A stretch of DNA of 64,000 nt, taken from positions 8,963,744 through 9,027,743 of the forward strand of contig CM040443.1 of assembly GCA_022749755.1 (NCBI GenBank). The letters run 5' to 3'. This document shows positions 36,701 through 50,284 of this stretch, in pieces. Below the pieces are notes generated by a model. That model had not been told where the DNA came from, made no database searches, and saw nothing but the letters and a program-made list of their open reading frames with translations. The translations under genes were made by a program, and so were the position numbers. The DNA comes from Azadirachta indica. Taxonomy: Eukaryota; Streptophyta; Magnoliopsida; Sapindales; Meliaceae. How positions within the stretch are numbered: position 1 is the stretch's first letter; each line of letters begins with the position of its first letter.

Positions 36701-38032
36701 AATGCATGCACATGAATCATATACCTAATGAAGATCTAGAGATTCTCATTGGTTAGTTTAATCAGTCATCCATACATTATATAATTTGACTGCTATTAAT
36801 TGGTCTTATTACTTGTACAGTACTACTACAGTGTCCAAGAGAGTTGGTGTTTTGTTCTCAAGAGAAGATAGGTCGGAGAAAGAAAAAGTGAATTATTAGA
36901 AAATAGATTTTTACGATGAACTTTGAGTTTCTAATCCATACTTAGTTGATATAGCAAAGAGTGTTTTAGAACATACCAAAAGTCATTTCGTTTTCTTGTG
37001 AAAGGGAAAAATGACGATGCAGACTAATTAGAATCGATATACACTGAAAATATGAAGAAGTACTTCTCTACTTTCTTGGAGCACCAAACGATATCTTGAA
37101 GTCTATATATGATAGATGATATACATGCTCCAAAAGCTAGAAAAGAACGATAAAAACAAGGCATCTAATAATAGAGAATTAAAAAGGTTCTAAATCCAAA
37201 AGCCAACTAGCCCACCCCACTCCACCCCACCCTCAACACCGAAAGTACCACATTCTCAATCCCCTATGCTTATAAAAACACCACAAGCACTGAATTTGTT
37301 GTAAGAAAACAGAAAAGAAAGAAAGAGATAACATAAAGGGCTCAGGGGAGGCTATATTTGATTTTGTGTACGTTCTCTATTTGATGGTGGATACATTATG
37401 AGAGGGAAGAAAATGGAAAGAGTTTAATATCATTTTTTAAATAAAGAATATTGAAGCTCTAATTGATATTAAATTATTAAAAAATATGAGTAAATTTACA
37501 TTTTATTCAATGCAAACATAAATCGATTTGTAAGTCGGATAAAACACCTGAAACTAAAAAATAAAAGAAAAAGTAAAATTCATTAAGAATTGAGAATCAA
37601 ATTGTATGTTTGCTAGCATTTTTTATATAAAAGTCATAGATAACTATATGTATAATACCCAAATTTAGCACGAATTATACGTAGAAATACTGATCAAATT
37701 AGTATGTAATGACTTCTTTTCTCTTTCCACAATAATTACCGAATGCTAGAAAGTGACAACCTTCTCCTTTCACTCGCCTCAAATAAGCATAAGAAAAATG
37801 ACTTTCAACTCTTTTCTTTCTATAATATTAATTCTTTCTCTACCTTCGCCTTCCTCCTCAACAAAAATAGTCATAAAGCACATGCTTACCTATCTGGCTT
37901 CTTTCCCAATATAAAATGTATACAAGTAGTTGCGTAGCATATCAATCTCACATCCTTCTCTTCCTCACTTCATCACATCTTAATTCTCTCTTACACAAAA
38001 CCATCTCTCGCTCTCTCCATAGCCACGGAATT
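33706..38032. other. 4.3-kb intergenic stretch
   Basis: AT-rich, with the leader/promoter of the PPR gene (33706 to about 34850), A-runs near 34709-34724 and 35329-35355, (TA)n runs at about 35584-35600 and 36582-36604, and CCCACCCCACTCC-type C-rich DNA at about 37210-37235. A TATAAAA at 37271-37277 is followed by purine-rich, leader-like DNA; it could be a distal start for the WAK-domain gene or a non-coding transcript, but no ORF or hairpin supports a gene. Nothing else is recognisable. Confidence 0.45.
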
Positions 38033-39044
38033 ATGAAGCCAAAACATTCTTGTATCGCTCTCTTCTTCTTCATTTCTACAATCTCTCTGCCCTTTTTAAT
38101 CTCATCTCAAACTTGCCAGAGAACCTGCGGCAAAATACCCCTCAAATACCCATTTGGCTCTGGCCCCGGCTGCGGCGATCCCGGTTTCCAAAAATACATG
38201 ACCTGCAATGACCAAAAGCTCACCTTCACCACACACACCGGCTGCTATCCTGTCACCAGCATAGACTACCCAAATCAGGTCATATACATCACCGATCCTT
38301 CTATGTCAACTTGCGCTTGTAGTCAGCCGAGCAAAGGCTTTGGCCTGGACTGGGATGCTCCCTTTTCTTTCCAGGACGATAATGTCTTCACTTTACTTGA
38401 CTGTTCCATCGATTCATCCCCTATATATAAATCAAATAATGCTTACAATAGCAGTGCAGTTCCTTTATGTGACAAAAAAGGTGCATCCATCTGCAGTTTT
38501 CTGTATTCTTGCAGAGCGATCAGTATGCTCAACCTCCCTATTTCTACGTGTTGTGTTTACACGCCCGTGGATCTCGGGCCATCGTTTGAAATGGATTTAC
38601 AGAAATTAAAGTGCTCTTCATATTCTGGGTTCTATAGTTTCAGCGGGCAAGATTATAACCCTGAAAATTGGAAGTATGGGATAGCGCTGAACTATAAGTT
38701 TAATGTGTACAACGACTATCCAAGCACCTGTGCCAACTGTGAGAAGAGTAATGGAGCTTGTGGGTATTCTGGAGTTTATAATACTTTCATCTGTAGCTGT
38801 CCTAGTGGAGTGAACACAACGACAGACTGTTACTTTGAAGCATCTTTCAATAACGCTCTAAGGCTTCTGCCATTGCAAACTGGTAAGTATTCATTATATA
38901 GTTTAATTTCTTTCTAGTATTTGAAAATTTTTTGTCATATTTTATCTAGTTTCTAAAATTCTGTGTCAACTTGATGTTGCAGCAGAGACTTGGATGATCT
39001 ATCACTTGGCGTGGATTTTGTTTTGGCCTTGTTGTAGATTGTGA
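38033..39044 (+). CDS. Kinase-less WAK galacturonan-binding domain protein, likely GPI-anchored
   Basis: Two exons, 38033-38882 and 38983-39044, join in phase to 303 residues. A signal peptide (ALFFFISTISLPFLISS, about 9-26) precedes a GUB_WAK domain beginning CQRTCGKIPLKYPFGSGPGCGDP, with the usual Cys pattern (MTCNDQKL, then CACSQPSKGF). A WAK-associated C-terminal region follows (CANCEKSNGACGYSGVYNTFICSC). The last exon adds a Trp-rich hydrophobic tail (WMIYHLAWILFW), consistent with a GPI signal. No kinase domain follows within 1.3 kb, so this is a stand-alone extracellular pectin-binding-type protein, a class known in Arabidopsis (At1g11915, from memory). The exon 2 acceptor is CAGCAG, a tandem NAGNAG, so isoforms may differ by one Ala. 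An in-frame extension to 37916 is probably leader. Confidence 0.82.
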
Positions 39045-40391
39045 TTTCTGAAGGATAAATGTAAACCATTGCATATTTGGAATTGTATTAAAATGCTGAA
39101 GTTTAATTTAGTCTTTTCCTTTCTTTTCTTTTTTTTCCTTTTTATTAAAGAGAAAAAGTGTTGCTTCAAAGTGACGGATGCATTTTATTTTCTATCTCTA
39201 CAACAGCTGGACCGCTAGTGCATTACAGAAACTGGAATTCCTGATGATATATGTAGTTGCAAATTTTACATCACTTTACGTACTAATAAATTTGAGATTA
39301 TTATTGGGCCCCGCAGCTTGTAAAAGCAGACCTCTAAAACATGCCAGTGAAGTGCAACTCAATAGTATTAGGAATATGATCATCAGATCATGGAATAGGA
39401 TTCCCTATTTTCTAGCAAACCTTGTCCACAGAAGAGAGAATCATTTTCGATCATAAAGCTAAGGTTCTAACTTTATTCCTACTTTCCTCAGCAAGCTCTA
39501 GAAAACGATGTTCAACGCTTTATGCCTTCAGTTTTATTCTCTTATCCTTCCCACCTGCGCCAAAACTTTGCTGCGGGCTAGACAATTATCTGAGAATCTC
39601 ACCAAAAATTGACTCAAGAAACACAAAAAAGTGTAATGCTCGCAGCTAGGAATGATATTGGAAACGTTGGAGGTGCTGCAAAAGACTAATGAAAGTTCCA
39701 GAAAAATAACCAAGTGGGGTCTGTCTCGGACGAACTGTAGATTAATTTAGATTCAGATTTCTTTAATTCCTTGGGGACCAAATTCACAAATCCACATGCA
39801 TTGTTCTCGTGAGATTAACGTCATTAAAATATGCCAACTCGAGATTCCAAAACAATCACGAAAAATTTGTTTCTTAAACCAGGTTTCAAGACGTGATTAA
39901 TTCAGATCGTTAGCACCCTTCGTACCAAGTAACGGCTCACCGATTTACAGGGTGCTCCAGACAGATGATCGAAAAATTCGATTTATAAATATTGCTTTCA
40001 TTCCGCCGTGTTTCTTTTCGGTTTAAATTACAGGGCCCGGAGTCATTCTACGGATGCGAACTGTATAAATGTCCAATATCCAATTCAGCTGGCAAAATAC
40101 ATCTTGCTCCTTTGCTTCACTGTTGTTTCATCACAGTCCAGGTGTTTTCCATAAATAATTCCTAGTATAAATCCCTGTAGCAGCCTCGTTCCTTCTGTAT
40201 TCTGAAGCCACTGGGGAGATATTTTGGGGGACAATACTAGCAACAAGGCCAAAATATGAAATGAATTCTATAGGGGAGCAGAAAAACCCTCGGTATAACT
40301 AACTGGCCCCCACTAAATATATACAGAGATTTACTATTGACTGCAAAATTGGTTCTCTGTACTTTTTCAAATTTACCAATTATCTTCATTG
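39045..40391. other. Intergenic between convergent WAK-domain and galactosyltransferase genes
   Basis: 3' flanks of two convergent genes. Two open frames (39178-39456, 39422-39649) have no similarity or codon bias. Nothing else is seen. Confidence 0.5.
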
Positions 40392-43300
40392 TCATCTCAT
40401 GTTGCAGCACTGGGGCTTTCCTAGACTTTGCAATTTGTTCCACATGCATATCATCTGTCTCGGAGATTGGTAATGAGCGGTGAAATAATCTTCAATGCAC
40501 CCAAACTGGCAAAACTTCAAGCTATGCACATACTCTACTGGCTTCGAGCTGTTGAATTTTTCCACCCACATTCCCATGCTTACATCTTCCATCTTGAACA
40601 ACTGTACAAGTGCACATTTGGTTAAAATGAGGCATCAACATTTATCAACAACTGCTTAAAAATGCTTCTTAAACCAAGCAAGCATAAGTAGATCAATCAC
40701 TTACTCTCAACTTGTGTTTTTCAAACTCAGTTACAATATAATGTGCAATGTCAGAAGAGACAATATATCCTGGACCATTGGCATAGGGTGGATAATCTTC
40801 CTCTGGCCATTCCTGAACTCAGCAGAAATGAATCAACAAAAGCATTTGTCCATGAAATGGATAGCTTTAAACATTTGCCGCAGAGAGAGAGAAACAAATG
40901 AACTCTATTTGAAGTAATCATTAACATTTAGCTTAAAATAAAGAAAGAACATGGAGCATCTTAGAAATTCAGCCCAGCCACAATGGAAGATTATGGTTAA
41001 TAATCGTCATTTACACCCAAAAGTCAAAAATTTAATGGTATTGTTGTTGTACTTTCTCTTAAATACCCAGGACAGAAACAGGACAGACAGCAGAACGTAG
41101 CATGCTTTGAAGATAGAAAGGACTCCTTTTCAACTCCAAGCTATAAGCAAGGGAAATATTTGAAAGATGAACTCCAACTTTCCCTCATGCAGTAAAAATG
41201 AAAAAAAAAAAAATCTGTATATGCAATAAAACTCAGGAGCATAATCTATCTAATAGGATAATATTCTTCCTGAAGCATTAATTCAGATAGATATGTATGA
41301 GAGTAAAATCATTGTAAACAGATATAGATCAGTTTCCGAATAGCAATAGTTCTTCCCTCATTTTACTACAACATAAATACTATTTCCACTATAGGAAGAC
41401 CAGCTTAAAGCATGGATGTTCCAATACATTGCAAAGCATAACAAACCCAGTATAATCACATAGAGATGAAACAAAAATTTTGATTCCCTCCATTTTAGCA
41501 CAAACTCACTAAAAAAATCCAAATAGTGCAATGAGTAAGATCATGAAAATTAAGTTCAGCAAAGTCGTTCATGCAATTAAGTTCTGCAAAGTTGGCAACT
41601 CCATTTAAATCAAGTCAAAGCATAAAATTGAAAGTTTGAGCAAGAAAAAGTAAACCAAGAAAATGGGTCTTCTAAGATTTGCAATAATAAGGATTTGTAC
41701 CTCATATGTCACTGCCCATTTACCATGACGTAGGGGCTTGTGGTAGTAGTTCATGTTCCCAAGATACAGGCTCCTGCCTCCATTGACTTTCCGTGCCTCC
41801 TTGATTACAGCATCCACCCTAACAAATGTGTCATCATCACACTTCATGATATACTTTGCAGCCACTGTACGAACCTGTAAACAGCCAAAAACATTATGCA
41901 ATATGTCAATTTTATTTCTTTGCACAATGAATAACATCATTAATAAGGGGAAAAAATTACAAATTCCCACATGAAACAAAGTGGCCACGTATTATGCATA
42001 AAAATGAAAAGAGAGTCTGGTCTTGCCGCAGCACTCACCCCATATTCGCAGATTGCAACAGTCTTAAGTACAACAAGGTCATAAGCATCCATGTAAGGAA
42101 CTATGACAATATCACCAAAATACTCTGCTTCTTTCTTTAAGTCCAAGTTTACTTCCTTTCTTCCGTGCTGCAAAAACCCAAAAATTGCGGGTATCTTCAG
42201 CTTATAGGTTGCACAGAAAAGAGCACGTCTGATACAAGAAAATAAAATGCACCAAGTATCTGTCCTTACCAGTGCAACAAAAAAGCGAGCCACTACTTTA
42301 GAAGATTGTATCAACTTGTGTTGCATCCAAGACTTCCTCACAGCCATCCGCTCAGCAAAATGGTTGCCAGCAGAAAGGATGCCAACAAAAAGCTCCACAT
42401 GTCCATCAGGAAGAGGCGGTGCACGCCATTTACTTAACATATCAAGATGCTTTTGTGGAGCAAAACTTGGATGTGAAGTGGGTAAAGAAGCAGCAAATAT
42501 GAAGTGCAGATCGACATCCCCATTCACAGACAATCCAGTGGCATCCTCAAGAGCAAATCCCTATAAACATTTATTAACAATTTTACGACGTCACACATTC
42601 ATCACAAAATCAATCAGAAGATATGGCAAGGTTACTCACGGTACGATATGGAAATGATGTTACAAGTCTCCCATCCACAGAGATATGGTACCCTTCCAAG
42701 CCAGCTGCTACAGTAAGAACAAATAAATTACCCTCTGAAAATGGGTATGGCCACTCAAGTGTCACTTTCTTCGTTCGCCCTATCAGCCTGTTCAACCACC
42801 AAGCTGCCTTTGATTCCTCTGAGTGATCATCATCATCACGAATCCATTTCTCACATTTCCCGTTCCCATCAACTTTACAAAGCACAACATTGAAAAAATT
42901 AGGCAAATTTGAATCATTACCCGAATACTTCAAATTAGTAAATTGAGATAAGTCTACCATCCAATAAATAGTTATTTGTAAATTATATAGGTGACATAAC
43001 AAAAGGAATAAACACAAGTGATTTTGTTAATGAAACCTAACAACCTCCAAAGCTTCTACTATAGGGCATGTTCTCCAAAGCCCTTGATAACTTCTAACTT
43101 CAATATAAAAATTACCACAATTCACACATAAATAACACATAAAAGCTACAAACCTGTTCCAAGACAACACAACATCTTCTTGTTTTTGTTTCCTCATAAC
43201 CCCTAAAATCCCTTGGCGTGTGCACTGGGTTCAAAACCAGGAACTACTGATTACAAATTATCGGTGGGTTATAAGTGAGAGAATACACTCAGTTGTTCAT

Positions 43301-44322
43301 ACCAGCAAAAGTCAGCGCAACCATTCTTAAATACATCCTATATCTACTTAAATTTAGTTCAATGCTTTAAAATTACATCATCATCAACCACCACAACAAC
43401 AACAAAGACAAAAACCACACGAGTCGTAGTAAACCAACTTACCGGTTTCTTCATCAGCTCTAGACGGCCAGCCATCACACCTTAATGCTGAACCCCACTG
43501 CATCCGGTAGCACGTGTTCATCTCAATCACGGGCCTTCCGCTCCAATCACCCTTCAATCTGGGATTAAAATGCAGAATCCTTGGTGGATCCTCCCCATCA
43601 ACGGTCTTTAAACCTTGCAACTCCATCATAAATTGCGACACCATCACAGCCTCCTCCCCTTCTTTCAACATCGATATCTTCGGATCATCCTCCGGGTGGG
43701 CCCAATGCGGCTTACCAATAACGGTAATGTGTGACCCCAGTGTTAATCCACACGGGAGCACCATGAGATGGCTCCGGTTCAATAACTCCGATCCGGATAA
43801 AGAAATCGAATGCGGGCAAGATTCAGGTTTGGTCTCGGATTTCGTCTTGTTCAGTTTGATTTGTGTTTTCGTTGTAGTCTCTGCCGATTGGAGCTCGTCC
43901 CAGACTTTCTTGCCAACAACCCAAGAGTGTTTCGCGGTCTTGTGAAGAATCGAGAACTCGTCCTTGTTACTGTCGCGGTCGTCGAACATGCTTTCGTTAA
44001 ATAACAAGCCGGAGACTTTCTTGAATTCACGCATTCGCCGCTCAGGTGATCGAGGAAATGTCCGATACGTCGAAAGTAACGTGTTCTTAGATGGTTGACT
44101 CGCCGCGTATAGCTCCTCTGTTTCGCTCTCAAGCAGTACATGCTTGGGCAATGTGTCGGTGACAAACTCCATAGACCCGTCATCCGAACCGGACCCGGTT
44201 TTGAATACCAGAGGGATTTCAAAGCTCATGAAAAGAAGGTAAAGAAATAAGATACCCATCAAGAACTGAATCAGTCTCAGTCGACGCAGCGGTAACACCG
44301 AATCCAGCTTCGCTCGCTTCAT
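40392..44322 (-). CDS. Hydroxyproline O-galactosyltransferase (GALT2-6/B3GALT type)
   Basis: Seven minus-strand exons, 44322-43443, 42872-42640, 42560-42270, 42167-42039, 41874-41701, 40812-40705 and 40601-40392, join in phase to 674 residues. It is a Golgi type II membrane protein: a short basic cytosolic end ([17 protein letters not shown]), then a membrane anchor at about 18-40. A galectin-like lectin domain (about 190-390; [52 protein letters not shown]) is followed by a GT31 galactosyltransferase domain with [10 protein letters not shown], the metal-binding DDD at about 524-526 ([11 protein letters not shown]), [13 protein letters not shown] and a Cys-rich end (KPQCCNMR). Such enzymes add the first galactose to hydroxyproline of arabinogalactan proteins. 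The exact GALT number is not determined. Confidence 0.93.
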
Positions 44323-47113
44323 CGTTTAATCAGAAAACACCAATAATCTTATTTTCTTTACAGTGTACAAACAGCAATAAATTAATGAAGGGTTCTTAGT
44401 ATTAGCTTGCTTTAAGAAGCTCCTAACCCTAAGACCTCTCAAATTTGGAAGAAAGGGAATAGTTCACACAGTAACCATTAACAGTTGCTCGCCACAACGA
44501 AAGGAAAACGAGAAAGTAAAAACGGTATTCTGAGTTAATTTTGAACAAATAATAAAAAAAATTAATATACAAAGGAACTAATAACTTTTAAAGGGCAAGC
44601 AAGCAAATCTTTAGTGAAAAACCGCTCCGTTTTGCTTCATGAATCATATGATCCGCGGCTGTCATTTAGCTGGTAGTGGTCTGAAAAGGAAAAGCATTGT
44701 ATTCTAGAAAAGGCAAAACGGCATCGTTTCAGTATTTGTCGGTAATCGATTGATGAGTATCCATTAAATGGAAGATTCCAAGAAGGCTTAAAGAGAAAGA
44801 AGAAACTTCAAACTTAATTAGGCAGATAGAGAAAGAAAGACTTCGCCCACCACGTTTCAAAACGGTGGTCATTGGTCAACTTCAAATTCCCCTTCACCTC
44901 CCACTCCCACGACGCCTGCGTTTACATTTATCTTTTTCATTAAATTAATTAATTTTTAAGTAATTATTTTGATTTTTTCAATTATTATTTTTATTCAACG
45001 AGAAGTTTCTCGTCTTACAGTTATCATAGACGAAGAAAATCTCGGTGTCTTCATGCCTAATCTTCCGAATCTTTAAAAAAAAAAAAAAAAAAAAACAATA
45101 CATCGAACAAAATAATATATTTATCCCCTTCAAATAAATATATTCCGTACATTAATCTTCTTAATTATTTTATTACTTCATGAACTTTCTAAATAAAGAT
45201 TTTGAATCTTTGAAGTATACGTTACCTAATTCTTAAAAGAAAGTCTTACACGAAATTACTTTATATAAACAAATTGAATTACTTTGTTTATTTATCTCAA
45301 TAAATTTTCAAAACAAAATTCATAAATGACAATATTTACTACTAGTAAATTATATTATACTGAAAGTTTATTTTATTTAAGTCAAAATATAAGCATATTC
45401 AACTTATAACTAATCGCAAATTATGATTTGAATTTATTTTTCAAACTTGTACTACAAGTCCCTTAATTGTTTAACAAAAATTGGTGGCATGTTTTGAACT
45501 TGAAAGAGGTGGGGACTTGGACAAGACAGGTCTTGCGTGTTGGTAGGTGGAGTTTTAAATAGTTGGACGTTGTCACTTTTTATCTTTTATCTTAGTTCTT
45601 TAAATTTAAAAAAAAATAAATAAATTGATTAATTATTATTATTATTATTATTAAAAGTCATCTTAGTTGTGCTTACTTGGCACAACATGACACTACTTAT
45701 TGAAAGAGACTGACGCTGGCATCGTTTCGAATTTTCTCCATGCCTTATGATTGGCCACTCTGTCCCTGTTCTATTTTCTGACCTGGAATTATTTTTATTT
45801 TTATTTTAATACCCCATCTGAACAGAATGTAATGTGAGTAGGATTGCAAGTTCTTTAGCACTCAGCGTCACTTATGATGGTGACAACCGAAAAGTATTAT
45901 GACCTTATGTTGTAACGCTGTATGTATGTATATACGGAGTAAATCTTATTATTAGCTCCATAACTACTAACGCATATTGAATATGAATACAATAATATTG
46001 GTTGGACACAACAAAATTAAAAGAAATTGCCCTTTGTGTTTAAAAGCTTGATTTTGATATATAATTTGATTACATTAACACGTGGCATGTAGTTGACGTT
46101 GAAATCATCACAAGTTAAAACCAAAACATGAGAATGGTACTACAAGTCGCATAATATTTATGCACTAATAGAAAATCTAATTAATGTATGACACATACAT
46201 CAATTCTTTTTTCTCTCACTCAATTATATTATAGTTTACTTTAAATTGCATACTTGTGTAATGTAATTTTATTTTATTTTATTTTATTAAATCAGTGTAG
46301 GAGTGACATGATCACATCAATCTTACCTGGAATTATTTTGAACTAATATTCATAATGATCAGTTGGGAAAAAGCAATCTCTGTTTTCCCCAGTATCTTGT
46401 AAAAAGGAAAATGGATCATTGAATCGTTTGTCCCTCTAAAAGAATTATCAGATACCCGCCAGACAAATAATAACGTTACTTATAAAGTAACAAGCATAAA
46501 CCTTTGGGTTTCTCACTTTTTGTTTCCCTTTATAATTCTTTTTCTTTTTTTCGCTCAAACAATTAATAATTCATACGTTATTTTTACGTTCAACGAAAAA
46601 GCCTGGCTCATAATTCTTAGTAATCTTATTCCATGCATCGTGCCCTTGCGCCCCAGCAAGAGTCAATTACTGTAAACAAAGCAGCTTAATTTGCCAACAA
46701 CAGAAATGTTCCTCTGACGAGCACATGCAGATGAGACTGCGAGAAAGACGATGCGAAAAGGACAAGCAATCGGCGGACCAAACAAGTCGACGCACTAAAT
46801 TGAGTTACGACACATTGTTCTAAGTTCCTCTAATAACAAGAGCCCTCAACCCTCGGTTATACCATATATCTGTCTTCCCTTTTACGAATTTTGGCCCTAA
46901 TCATCCTCTTAGTTCGCGTAAATTTACCTACCCTTTTGTACCTTTAATTCTCTCTTTTGTTTTGTACCTTCTTATTTATTTTGTCTCGCCTTATGTATCA
47001 CTTTCTATATATAGGGTACTAAACATTAAAACTTATTTTCAAAGAAATAGGAGCTTTCTGTTAAAAAAAGAAAACGAGAAACATTTAGGCTTTCTTTCGG
47101 TGACCTTGCTACA
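44323..47113. other. Intergenic between divergent galactosyltransferase and RAM2 genes
   Basis: Promoter/leader of the galactosyltransferase gene (44323 to about 44900), then very AT-rich DNA with an A-run at about 45076-45095 and an (ATT)n run at about 45635-45652. The RAM2 promoter lies at the right end. No gene is seen. Confidence 0.5.
47005..47014 (+). promoter_or_regulatory. TATA box of RAM2
   Basis: CTATATATAG sits 100-109 bases before the RAM2 start codon, a plausible plant TATA box with a leader of about 70 bases. In the stretch just upstream I saw no perfect P1BS (GNATATNC) by eye; a matrix scan for mycorrhiza-related elements was not possible. Confidence 0.45.
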
Positions 47114-48805
47114 ATGGTTGTATCTGCATTCCCAACTGTGGAGAAATGTTCATCGATAGGCCGAGAAAAACACATGGTGGTTGCTGACATGGATGGAACC
47201 TTGCTGAGAGGCCGTAGCTCTTTCCCTTACTTTGCTTTAGTTGCCTTCGAAGTTGGTGGGATTTTGAGGCTACTTTTCTTGCTCTTGGCCTCGCCAATTG
47301 CGGGACTACTATATTACTTCGTCTCAGAATCCGCGGGAATCCAAGTTTTGATCTTTGTAACATTTGCTGGAATGAGACTGACTGATATTGAGTCAGTGGC
47401 ACGTGCTGTACTACCAAAGTTTTACTCTAGTGATCTCCACCCCGAATCATGGCGGGTGTTCTCTTCATGTGGGAAACGATGTGTTCTTACTGCAAATCCG
47501 AGGATCATGGTAGAAGCATTTCTCAAAGATTTCTTGGGAGCTGATTCCGTGGTGGGCACAGAGATCGCATCTTATAAAGGAAGAGCAACTGGGTTTGTTC
47601 GTGAGCCTGGAGTGCTTGTGGGGAAGAAAAAGGCAGAGGGTCTTCTGAAGGTTTTCGGTGAGACACAACCAGAGATAGGACTTGGTGATAGACCAACTGA
47701 TATCCCGTTCATGAATCTCTGCAAGGTTAGTTATATCCGCAGCAAAGTTATCCGACTGTCTTACTCATTCCCCCTCTTCAAAGAAAATATATAAGAAATT
47801 GAAGTCCTATCAAACCTGAAGCCACCTTTATTTAAGTTGAATTGTAGATTTAACAATGTTAGAATTCGTTTATATTTCGCTTTAACAAATTATTTGCAAA
47901 TGTAGGAGGGTTACATTGTACCTGCCACACCGAAGGTTAGGGCAGTAACAAGAGATAAGCTCCCAAAACCAATTATTTTCCATGATGGAAGACTTGTCCA
48001 AAAGCCAACACCTATCGTGGCACTGTTACTAATTCTCTGGACCCCCATTGGCTTCCTTTTAGCCTGCTTGCGAATAGCTGCCGGCGCAGTCCTCCCAATG
48101 CCGATGGTCTACTATGCTTTCCGTGTACTCGGAGTTCGTGTCACAATAAAAGGCACACCACCTCCGGGGGCCAAAAAATCAACTGGTCAAACTGGTGTCC
48201 TCTTTGTTTGCTCCCACAGAACCCTACTCGACCCGATTTTCCTCTCTACTGCACTTGGTCGTCCTATTCCTGCAGTAACCTATTCAGTCTCTCGACTCTC
48301 AGAAATCATCTCACCCATCAAAACTGTTAGACTCAGCAGAGACCGAGCCACTGATGCATCAATGATAAAGAAACTGTTGGAAGAAGGGGACCTAGTTATA
48401 TGCCCTGAGGGAACTACTTGCAGAGAACCGTTTCTTTTAAGATTTTCAGCATTGTTTGCTGAATTGACGGACCAACTTGTGCCAGTGGCTATGGTCAACC
48501 GCATGAGTATGTTTCATGGAACCACAGCGAGAGGATGGAAAGGGATGGACCCGTTTTACTTCTTCATGAACCCTAGCCCTGCGTATGAAGTAACTTTTTT
48601 GAACAAGTTGCCGGCTGAGCTAACATGTAGCTCAGGGAAATCTACCCATGAGGTAGCAAATTACATACAGAGAGTGATTGCCGCAACTCTTTCGTACGAG
48701 TGCACTAGCTTTACCAGGAAAGACAAGTACAGGGCTCTTGCAGGGAACGATGGAACTGTGGTTGAGAAACCATTACTGCCACCCAACAGAGTAATGGGAT
48801 GCTAA
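47114..48805 (+). CDS. RAM2: RAM2, sn-2 glycerol-3-phosphate acyltransferase of arbuscular mycorrhiza
   Basis: Two exons, 47114-47725 and 47906-48805, join in phase 0 to 503 residues. The N-terminal HAD-like phosphatase region has motif I DMDGTLL (Asp25, Asp27) and motif [11 protein letters not shown] (Asp192, Asp196). Keeping both predicts a bifunctional enzyme releasing 2-monoacylglycerol. Two hydrophobic segments follow (about 240-275), then the acyltransferase blocks: HRTLLDP (His308, Asp313), [22 protein letters not shown] and VPVAM. The overall pattern and the C-terminal VMGC closely match Medicago RAM2 as I recall it, distinguishing it from suberin GPAT5/7 and cutin GPAT4/6/8. RAM2 acts in arbuscule-containing root cells, making 16:0 beta-monoacylglycerol exported to the fungus. 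Expression is normally dependent on the RAM1/WRI5 regulators. A broken copy lies 1.5 kb downstream. Confidence 0.9.
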
Positions 48806-50284
48806 TGTTTATTTTTCAAAATTAACTTATTTCAATTCTTAATAACAAGAAACAAGAGAGATGAATTGGCTAAAGTGTGCCAATTAGTCCTCCCTGCACA
48901 GAAAGTACGCAAGGTGTAACGATGGAACGTACTTTTGCAATTAAAGACGAAGAAGTGATCAGCATTTTTTTTATCAAGTCATGTTAGTATATCACGAGAA
49001 CATTGGAATAAATGAATCAGAAAAGAATCAAATTTGGTTGGACCAAATTTTTCGAGACAATTCTTAATTAGCGATGGTACTTTATTAAAGTATTTTTTTA
49101 AAAAGAAATTAAAAAAATAGGTAACTTGGAATATACTGAGAATACTCGGGTGGCATCGTTATCGTAAATAGTTTTACATAGCCCATATGAAGTGACCATA
49201 TTTGTGATATTAGTTAAGATTTTGCTGAGAATGATCTTTGTATTTTGTATTGCTGCAACTTATCAAAAAAATGTTACGAGGGTTGCCTACCTTTCTATAC
49301 GAGGCAATCGGGACTATTATAATTCTAATGTACATTGTGTGTTTTTGCCCATGTCAATCTGCCTGTACAATGCTATCATCACCATAGAATATGCATTTGC
49401 GATCATCCTCGTTTTACATCTCTGTTCTTGTCTTTTTGTGCTGGTTGCAACAAGTGGAGGCCTGCTTCCAATGTTGGCTGTGACTTGGGCTTCATTTCCA
49501 GGCCCACCTATGCACATTTTCCTTGCATCTTTAACAATATTCAAAATTAACTCGTGCGAATTTTAATAAAATTATTCTTTTTTTCTTTCGTTTATATTAT
49601 TATTTATAGAATAATCTTACGAATAATATGATATATGTCACATTAATTAACTTTTTAGTATTATACAAGGTGTAGTTTAGTAAATATCATCATTCGCACG
49701 TTAATTGTAATAATAACTAGCTTGATAGTGTTGATTACAAACTAATATTAATTATATTATCGCCAGACTACTTATGATGCCTTCAGTACATTATTTTGCT
49801 ATTGCAAAACTTATGACTACTTTATTACAACATAATTGCGGCAAAATGCATACGTACATACACATTATGTTCGAATCAAAGAAAAGCGGTGCAGCCGTCA
49901 ATTATGTGTTTCGTAACCTGGCACATCAAAATCAATAATGCCATAAAGTGAAGAACAGTAACTTGCACACTAAGGCTGAGCATCTGACATCTTAGAATTA
50001 AACCCACATCAAGTAAAATTCTTGTCTAGATTATTAGCTTTATTTTCATTGATAAGCTGCTAAAGCAAGCAATATCGGATTCTCCACCAGAAAAAATAGA
50101 AAATGTTTCTGCCAGTTAGATTAAAATGGTATGGATAAGTCACAATTTGCCATATGCTTAACCAATGCAATATGAAATATTACTAAATAATGCATGCGAT
50201 ATGATTTATTCCCTCGTTTAAGCTTCCTTGCAAGAGAACCAGCTTATACATCGTCTTTTCTAGTTCATCTCCATTATTCATTTG
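48806..50284. other. Spacer between RAM2 and its pseudogene
   Basis: The first 240 or so bases (48806 to about 49045) are the RAM2 3' region and have a counterpart after the pseudogene (about 51873-52095). The rest is AT-rich. A 124-codon open frame at 49192-49566 is hydrophobic but unlike any family known to me and is probably chance. Confidence 0.55.

Noticed and set aside
37271..37400. TATAAAA followed by leader-like purine-rich DNA, possible separate transcript.
   Set aside because: No ORF, hairpin or family evidence; noted only in the intergenic entry.
49192..49566. 124-codon hydrophobic open frame between RAM2 and its pseudogene.
   Set aside because: No family similarity, unusual composition and AT-rich surroundings; probably chance.
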